Notes under the pieces: generated by a model
Seen by the model: only the letters and a program-made list of their open reading frames with translations
What the model was told of the DNA's origin: nothing
Databases searched by the model: none
NCBI GenBank assembly: GCA_024811115.1
Contig: JAKOGH010000204.1
Span: 1-52,190 of the forward strand
Direction: 5' to 3'
Origin: Terana coerulea
Lineage: Eukaryota > Basidiomycota > Agaricomycetes > Polyporales > Phanerochaetaceae
Length of the DNA stretch: 52,190 nt
Program-made: the position numbers and the translations under genes
Shown: one piece after another, positions 46,871 through 52,190 of the stretch
Layout: every line of letters starts with the position of its first letter
How positions within the stretch are numbered: the stretch's first letter is position 1

Positions 46871-47370
46871 AGATCTCAAGCTGCCACCTAGGTGGCGATG
46901 TACTTTGGTGAGTTTAAGGTCGTTAAAATGCACCGTGCCGATCGAATTCCTGCTTGTATTCAAGCTTTGATTTGCTAATCTCCTACTCCAGCCTCCGGTT
47001 TCAACGATGCTAATATAGTATATCAGCATAAATCTAGCCGCGTTGCGATACTCTGGTACCTTAGCCGGGCGCAAATACAACCGGCCGCTCAACTGGGGGT
47101 CAAACGCGCACGCGAGCGGTACTTCGTTGCCTCGTGGCGACATCGAGGCAATACATGACAGCTCGGAAATAATTGGGCACCGGTCGGAGCAGATCTTTTG
47201 TAGTTTTTACCGCGAGTACGTGCGCACTGTTTTCATTTCGTGTGACTTCAATTCACTCGGCCCCTGTTCTGTAGGCTGACACGTTCAACGCCAATAACTT
47301 GACCGGCCTATAAGCTCAAATTGGGCGCACAGCACAACGTGAATGCTCATTACTTACGTGGTGGCAGTTT
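46871..47370. other. Intergenic region
   Basis: No gene seen. A missing N-terminal half of the DUF6534-like relict would be expected here on the minus strand, but only an unrelated short frame (46862-47143) is open. Confidence 0.5.
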
Positions 47371-47588
47371 GGCAAAGTTGGCCGGCTTCCATCGACAAAG
47401 AGAATGGCCAGCATCGACAACTCTATCATATAGTTTACATTCCTCATCCCACTTATTGGTAGTCTTTCTGCTAAGACGGGGCAAAGTTGGCCGGCTTCCA
47501 TCGACAAAGAGAATGGCCAGCATCGACAACTCTATCATATAGTTTACATTCCTCATCCCACTTATTGGTAGTCTTTCTGCTAAGACGG
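47371..47588. repeat. Exact tandem duplication of 109 bp
   Basis: Two copies, 47371-47479 and 47480-47588, are identical over 109 bp as read, starting GGCAAAGTTGGCCGG and ending CTGCTAAGACGG. No open frame depends on it. It lies 55 bp before the LTR. Perfect identity means a recent event or an assembly artefact. Confidence 0.9.
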
Positions 47589-47643
47589 GCAGTCGATAAC
47601 TGAAACTTGAAGGTGTGCTCCGTTGCATAGCCTACGTATCAAT

Positions 47644-48117
47644 TGTTACGGACAGAATTATTCTTTTATTCGAACGATTAGCGATATCGGCTCGGTTCGC
47701 GACTCATGACTCACCTCGCCCTATGCCCTATGACTCAGCTAGCGTAGCGTACCCTACGCCCTGCCCAGACTCATCTACTAGTCTCAACACTAGTACGGAT
47801 ACGTAGTATGCTTCCCACGCCACCATCTTGTACAGTAGTATAAAGATCGACCAGTCAAGGCCTCATAGCCTTAACTGCGATCTCTTTGTTTATTAACATC
47901 GATATCTCTGGTCAGTCTCTGCGTGCTAGAGGGAAACCTCCGTAATAGCCCTCAGAGTCGCATTGAGCGTCCAGCTCATTGTGCAACGACCTTTGGTCTT
48001 AACATTAGATCGCAGTTTCGAACCGACCGACTCTTTTGAGTCTAAGTCACCCAGAACCCACCGAACGGACGACCACTTAACTAGTTATCCCGAAACTCCA
48101 ACCCTGGTCCTGTAACA
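47644..48117 (+). repeat. 5' LTR of Gypsy-type retrotransposon
   Basis: The 474-bp stretch starts TGTTAC and ends GTAACA, a perfect 6-bp terminal inverted repeat with the usual TG...CA ends. A TATAAA at 47839-47844 would drive transcription into the element. Retrotransposon coding sequence follows about 200 bp downstream in the same direction. The matching 3' LTR and the target-site duplication lie outside the window, so the boundaries are inferred. Confidence 0.65.
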
Positions 48118-48319
48118 AGGACAAGGGCTCACCGAACCACCACGGCAGACGCCAACGGAACTGTGTGTACGCTCGTACACACCGATTTCATCTGAAATCA
48201 GGAACAGACGTCAACTTCGCAACCGACACAGGAATCCTACGATTCTGCGACGAAAACCCCTGCAAGAACCGAAACACACCAGACAAGAAAACGATCCAAC
48301 CCACTGAAGGTTACGAACC

Positions 48320-49471
48320 GTGCACCAGAGGCCAACACCAGACCCCACGAACCATCTCATCCTCCACATCCGATTCCAATCCCCAGACCCTGTCAACCCC
48401 AATTTCATCGTCAACCAAACTGACGAACCCTTCACTGTCTTCATCAACCAAGTTGAAGTAACATTCGAACATTTCCTCGAGTGTCTAGACAAACAAATCG
48501 AATTCTACACTCTAACTCGGGATCCCACCGGAGCAGAAAGCCAGGAAATATCGAATGGAAGTAGTGAAGAAACAAGGAATGGCACACACAATGGAAACAA
48601 GGATGGCCCAGAAGTTTCGCGGGATGTAGATCAGGGGATACAGGAAATCAAGGCTGCAATCACGGCAAATTCAACCTCGACGGGAGCAACCACGAAGAAA
48701 TCCTCGAAAGCAACTAAGCTGAGGACCCCAGATGAGTTTGACGGCTCAGAAAAACGCGTCAAGGAATTCAAAAGAGGCTGTCACCTCTATTTTGAAGCAT
48801 ATCCCACCGACTTCGCCCTCGCGAAAGGAAAGAATCATCTTCGCCCTTTCCTACATGACAAAAGGATCAGCCAAATCCTGGGCAGATCTGAAACTCGACG
48901 AGTACGGAGATAAAGGATATCCCGGCACTCTCGCCGAATTCTGGGATGATTTCGACAAAATCTTTGTCCAACGCGATGACATCTCGAACGCTTTAAGGAA
49001 AATCGAACGCCTTAAAAACAGATCCGAACGAGACAAGAAAGACACTGTCAGGGAAACAGTGATCAAATTCAGACACCTCGCGTTACAGCTCAAAGGCAGC
49101 GACACCGACGCCCAGCTCATCCGGAGCTTTAAGAAATGCATCCCCGTAGACATGAAGAACCAAATCCGCCTCAGCTCATGCGGTAAAACCAACCACGCTA
49201 TCAGCCTGGTACGACTCGGTGATTAAATTCATCGAAGACGACGACGACGAAGACGACAAAGCGGCACCGATCGCACAAAACCGAAGATAGGGACGAGAAT
49301 GCGATGGACGTAGATGCGATTAGAACTAAAGAGGAAAGGCAGGAGGCCAGGAAGAAGGGCCTATGCTACAACTGTGGAGGTAAGGGACATCTTGCTAAAG
49401 ATTGCCCAACCAAAAGGAAGAAACCCTCCGACCAAGACAATGGAAAGAAGCCGAAGTCAGCGCACTACGGT
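48320..49471 (+). pseudogene. Retrotransposon gag (frameshifted)
   Basis: Capsid-type Gag of a Gypsy element. An acidic and Asn-rich N-terminal part leads to FDGSEKRVKEFKRGCHLYF, typical of the retrotransposon gag domain. The frame changes near 48824-48830 and then reads KSWADLKLDEYG, FVQRDDISNAL and LIRSFKKCIP. A further change around 49220-49290 precedes a CCHC zinc knuckle, CYNCGGKGHLAKDC, at 49364-49405, which would bind the element's RNA. It ends at a TGA near 49480. Confidence 0.85.
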
Positions 49472-49489
49472 GCGTGAGGGCCACCGTTG

Positions 49490-50169
49490 TTACGAACGAC
49501 GACTCTAGCGACGAGGAGTCCGAGGACTCTGACGAAGAAGACGAGGACGAAGAAATGGTCATTCGCGAACCTCATCAGCTCGCTTTCCAAGAAGCAGCGC
49601 AAGAACCTCGCCAAAGGGCTTGGAAAGGATTTTTCCTAAAGGAGCCTGCCTCGACGTCAGCTCCTGTTCGCATCTCCACCTACTCTGTACTTATAGCGGA
49701 AATGAATGCAATGTCTATGCGCATCCCTATAACGTTGAAAGGAGAGAGAATCGTCGAAACACCCGCCCTCGTAGACTCGGGAGCAGGAGGAACATTCATA
49801 TCTGAGAAAATGGTGAAGAAACTCAAGCTCAAGTCACGAAAACTCGAGCGAACCATTGCGGTGTTTAACGTCGATGGCACTCCAAACCGTCAAGGACGCA
49901 TCACACATGAGGTAGAAATACCTATGACGGTCGGAGGCCGCACCATTCGAACAAACTTCCTCGTCACGAACTTAGGCAGAGAGGAAGTCATCCTTGGAAT
50001 CACTTGGCTCAAGGATAGAAACCCAGCCATCAACTGGAAGGATGGACGCCTCCAGTTTGGAAAACGAGTCTCAGTAGAAGTACTACCTGACGAGGACGAT
50101 CGAAGGATTAACAAGCTGTCGTTAGAAGACCCCGAAATCTTACCGACCAGCCGACGAACTAACAATTAA
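49490..50169 (+). CDS. Retrotransposon aspartic protease region
   Basis: An open frame with an acidic leader (SDEESEDSDEEDEDEE) is followed by a retropepsin-like domain. ALVDSGAGGTFIS near 49765-49803 carries the catalytic D-S-G, and the flap and second half run to VILGITWLKDRNPAINW, the usual end of Gypsy proteases. It would cleave the Gag-Pol polyprotein. The frame stops at 50169, and the following segment up to RT is in other frames. Confidence 0.85.
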
Positions 50170-50429
50170 TTTCGCTCAATTACGAGCAGTTGACCTCATG
50201 ACACCTAGAGAATTGGAGGAAGGCGATATACTATACTCCTACCTACCAGGAGAAAAGAAGCTTACAGCGGTAACCTGGACTGAAGACATAAACCCCATAG
50301 CCACGCGAGCACTATGGATCAATGCTAAAGTCAACCCGGCAATGGAATTCGCGCAGAAAGCCAATACTCAGACGACAACTCAAGTACCAGAAAAATACCG
50401 AGAGTACGCGTCGGTGTTTGAGAAAAGGC

Positions 50430-51272
50430 CTCCGAACGATTCCCAGAACCCCGTCCCTACGATCACGCCATCGACCTCAAGGATGACTTTGTACCAAAAG
50501 ATTGCAAAGTGTACCCGCTGTCACCCCTGGAACAGGAGAAACTCAAGGAGTTTCTAGAGGAAAATCTTCGCAAAGGATACATTCGACCATCGAAATCCCC
50601 CATGGCATCACCATTCTTCTTTGTAGGCAAGAAAGACGGATCACTAAAACCATGCCAAGACTACCGGTACCTTAACGAAGGAACAGTCAAGAATACATAT
50701 CCGCTACCCCTCATTGGCGAACTCATCGACAAACTCCAAGGATCCACGATTTTTACCAAGCTCGATCTCAGAGCTGGGTACAACAACATCAGGATCAAAG
50801 ATGGCGATCAATGGAAAGGAGCGTTCAAAACAAATCAAGGGTTGTTCGAACCAATGGTTATGTTTTTGGCATGTGCAACTCCCCGGCAACCTTCCAGGCA
50901 ATGATGGACCACATATTCCGCGACGAAGTCGATGAAGGATGGTTAACTATCTACATGGACGATATGATGCTTCATTCCGAAGATGAAGAACAACACGCCG
51001 AACGAGCCAAGCGAGTACTGAAGAAATTAGACGATAACGATCTCTATTGCAAACTCGAGAAATGCGCATTCGACGTCGAAGAAGTAGACTTCCTAGGGGT
51101 AATCATCCGGCACAATAAAGTCCTTATGGACCAGGCGAAAATTCAGGGAATAATCGACTGGCCGGCACCCACCACGGTAAAACAAGTACGAGCCTTTCGG
51201 ATTTGGAAATTTCTACAGACGCTTCATCAGTCACTTTTCCGACCTCGCACAACCCCTAAACGAGCTCACTAG
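50430..51272 (+). pseudogene. Retrotransposon reverse transcriptase (frameshifted)
   Basis: RT motifs appear in order: [18 protein letters not shown], then [71 protein letters not shown] and the catalytic YMDD (50952-50963). They are spread over two frames. The change falls in a T5 run at 50863-50867, where one more T would join the halves. A second break is near 51195, before the thumb region. The enzyme would copy the element's RNA into DNA. Confidence 0.88.
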
Positions 51273-51301
51273 AAAAGGGATAGCTTGGAATTGGTCAACG
51301 A

Positions 51302-51894
51302 ATGCCAGAAAGCCTTCAAACCTTGAAACAACGGTTCACCTCGTCCCCAGTCCTCATATTACCCGACACGTCTAAACCCTTCCTCATCGAGTCAGACGCA
51401 TCTAAATTTGCGACGGGAGGGGTACTACGACAACCGGACGAAAACGGAGACTGGCACCCAGTGGCATACCTGTCAAAAAGTTTTAATCAACCAGAACGGA
51501 ACTACGAAATCTACGACCGTGAACTATTCGGAATAGTACGAGCCCTCGAAGAATGGAGACACTACATTCACGGATCTCCCCATCCGGTACGAGTACTCAC
51601 AGACCACAAGAATCTCACGTACTTCCGATCCGCTCGACGATTAAACCGAAGACAAGCACGATGGAAACTGTTCTTGTCGGACTTTGACATGAAACTCGAA
51701 TACTGCAAAGGTCCCACTCTAGTGCAATCCGACACGATATCACGCCTAGGACATCTCGACGACTCAGATCACGATAACGAGGATGAAACACTCCTTCCAG
51801 ACGAACTGTTCGCAGACGCAATAGTACTCCCAGATCATTTATTCACCAACATCCAGTGGTCCCAGGACATCCGAAGCACAATCACCACAGACTA
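51302..51894 (+). pseudogene. Retrotransposon RNase H region
   Basis: The frame contains [31 protein letters not shown] and [11 protein letters not shown], giving the acidic residues of a Ty3/Gypsy RNase H. It then reads [20 protein letters not shown] and a connecting segment. One-base frame changes bracket it (about 51300-51320 and 51895). Confidence 0.85.
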
Positions 51895-52190
51895 TGTCAT
51901 GGGAGATCGAATTGATAGCTCTAGGAGACGATGAATACGGACTCAAAGCAATAGAAGTAGCCGAAGGAAGACAGGGAAACCCTTGGGCAAGCACAAACAA
52001 AACGGACTGGACCATGCAAAACGGACTACTCATGTTCAACGGCAAATGTTACGTACCAAGTAACAAAGACCTCCGAACCGATATCACAGACCTATACCAT
52101 GAAGCCCAGTCATCAGGGACACCCTAGGGAAGTACAAAACACTGGAACTTTACGTCGAGATTACTACTGGCCAGGAATGGCAGCATTTGT
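51894..52190 (+). pseudogene. Retrotransposon integrase, N-terminal part
   Basis: The spacer and start of the integrase are visible: DLRTDITDLYHEAQ, then GTP and, after a frame change near 52120, a YYWPGMAAF stretch. This fits the H-x-C zinc-binding N-terminal domain (H...YYWP). The catalytic DDE core lies beyond the window. Confidence 0.7.

Larger units (their letters stand above)
47644..52190 (+). mobile_element. Gypsy-type LTR retrotransposon (cut by window end)
   Basis: An LTR is followed by gag, protease, reverse transcriptase, RNase H and the start of integrase, the domain order of Ty3/Gypsy elements. The open frame is broken in several places by one-base changes, mostly in homopolymers, so this copy as read is not intact. 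Composition is close to neutral and unlike the GC-rich tract to the left. Where the window stops, the integrase zinc-binding region has just begun. Confidence 0.9.

Noticed and set aside
1..52190. tRNA, rRNA or CRISPR elements
   Set aside because: I looked for GGTTCGAATCC-like T-arm sequences and regular spaced repeats and saw none; CRISPR is not expected in a fungal genome.

Overview
This is eukaryotic DNA, most likely from an agaricomycete basidiomycete and possibly a polypore. The evidence is dense genes with many 45-60 nt GT-AG introns, a secreted GH3 glucosidase, fungal-type 2OG-Fe(II) oxygenases, a probable DUF6534 membrane-protein relict, lineage-typical GDVG/WD40 proteins and a Gypsy LTR element. 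All gene models were built by eye from frame, splice signals and paralogue comparison.

Layout: 1-5.6 kb holds three tandem minus-strand 2OG-Fe(II) oxygenase genes (the first cut by the window edge). 6.7-8.0 kb has a C2H2 zinc-finger gene (Z1), and 10.2-10.6 kb a decayed relative. 11.6-14.8 kb is a secreted GH3 gene on the plus strand. 14.9-23.9 kb holds three minus-strand paralogues of a GDVG-domain family, two fused to an eight-blade WD40 propeller and a middle one truncated with an in-frame stop. 25.3-27.1 kb contains two decayed copies of a small, probably multipass membrane protein, and 27.65-28.27 kb a degenerate tandem repeat. 28.7-30.3 kb is zinc-finger gene Z2, embedded in a very GC-rich tract that runs to about 36 kb and has no gene I recognise. 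40.8-46.1 kb carries three more zinc-finger genes (Z3, Z4, Z5) on the plus strand. 46.5-46.9 kb has a DUF6534-like relict. 47.4-47.6 kb is an exact 109-bp tandem duplication, and from 47.64 kb to the end lies a Gypsy-type LTR retrotransposon, cut off in its integrase.

The main theme is local paralogue amplification: oxygenases, GDVG/WD40 proteins, decayed membrane proteins, and a zinc-finger family with at least five loci plus one relict. The zinc-finger family is defined by an N-terminal LPSI-x(3)-FP motif followed by a phase-1 intron, two C2H2 fingers, an intron in the inter-finger linker and, in two members, a C-terminal C-x2-PGC-x2-C tail. Several apparent frameshifts (GH3, retrotransposon) are single-base homopolymer differences, so base-call error must be separated from true decay.
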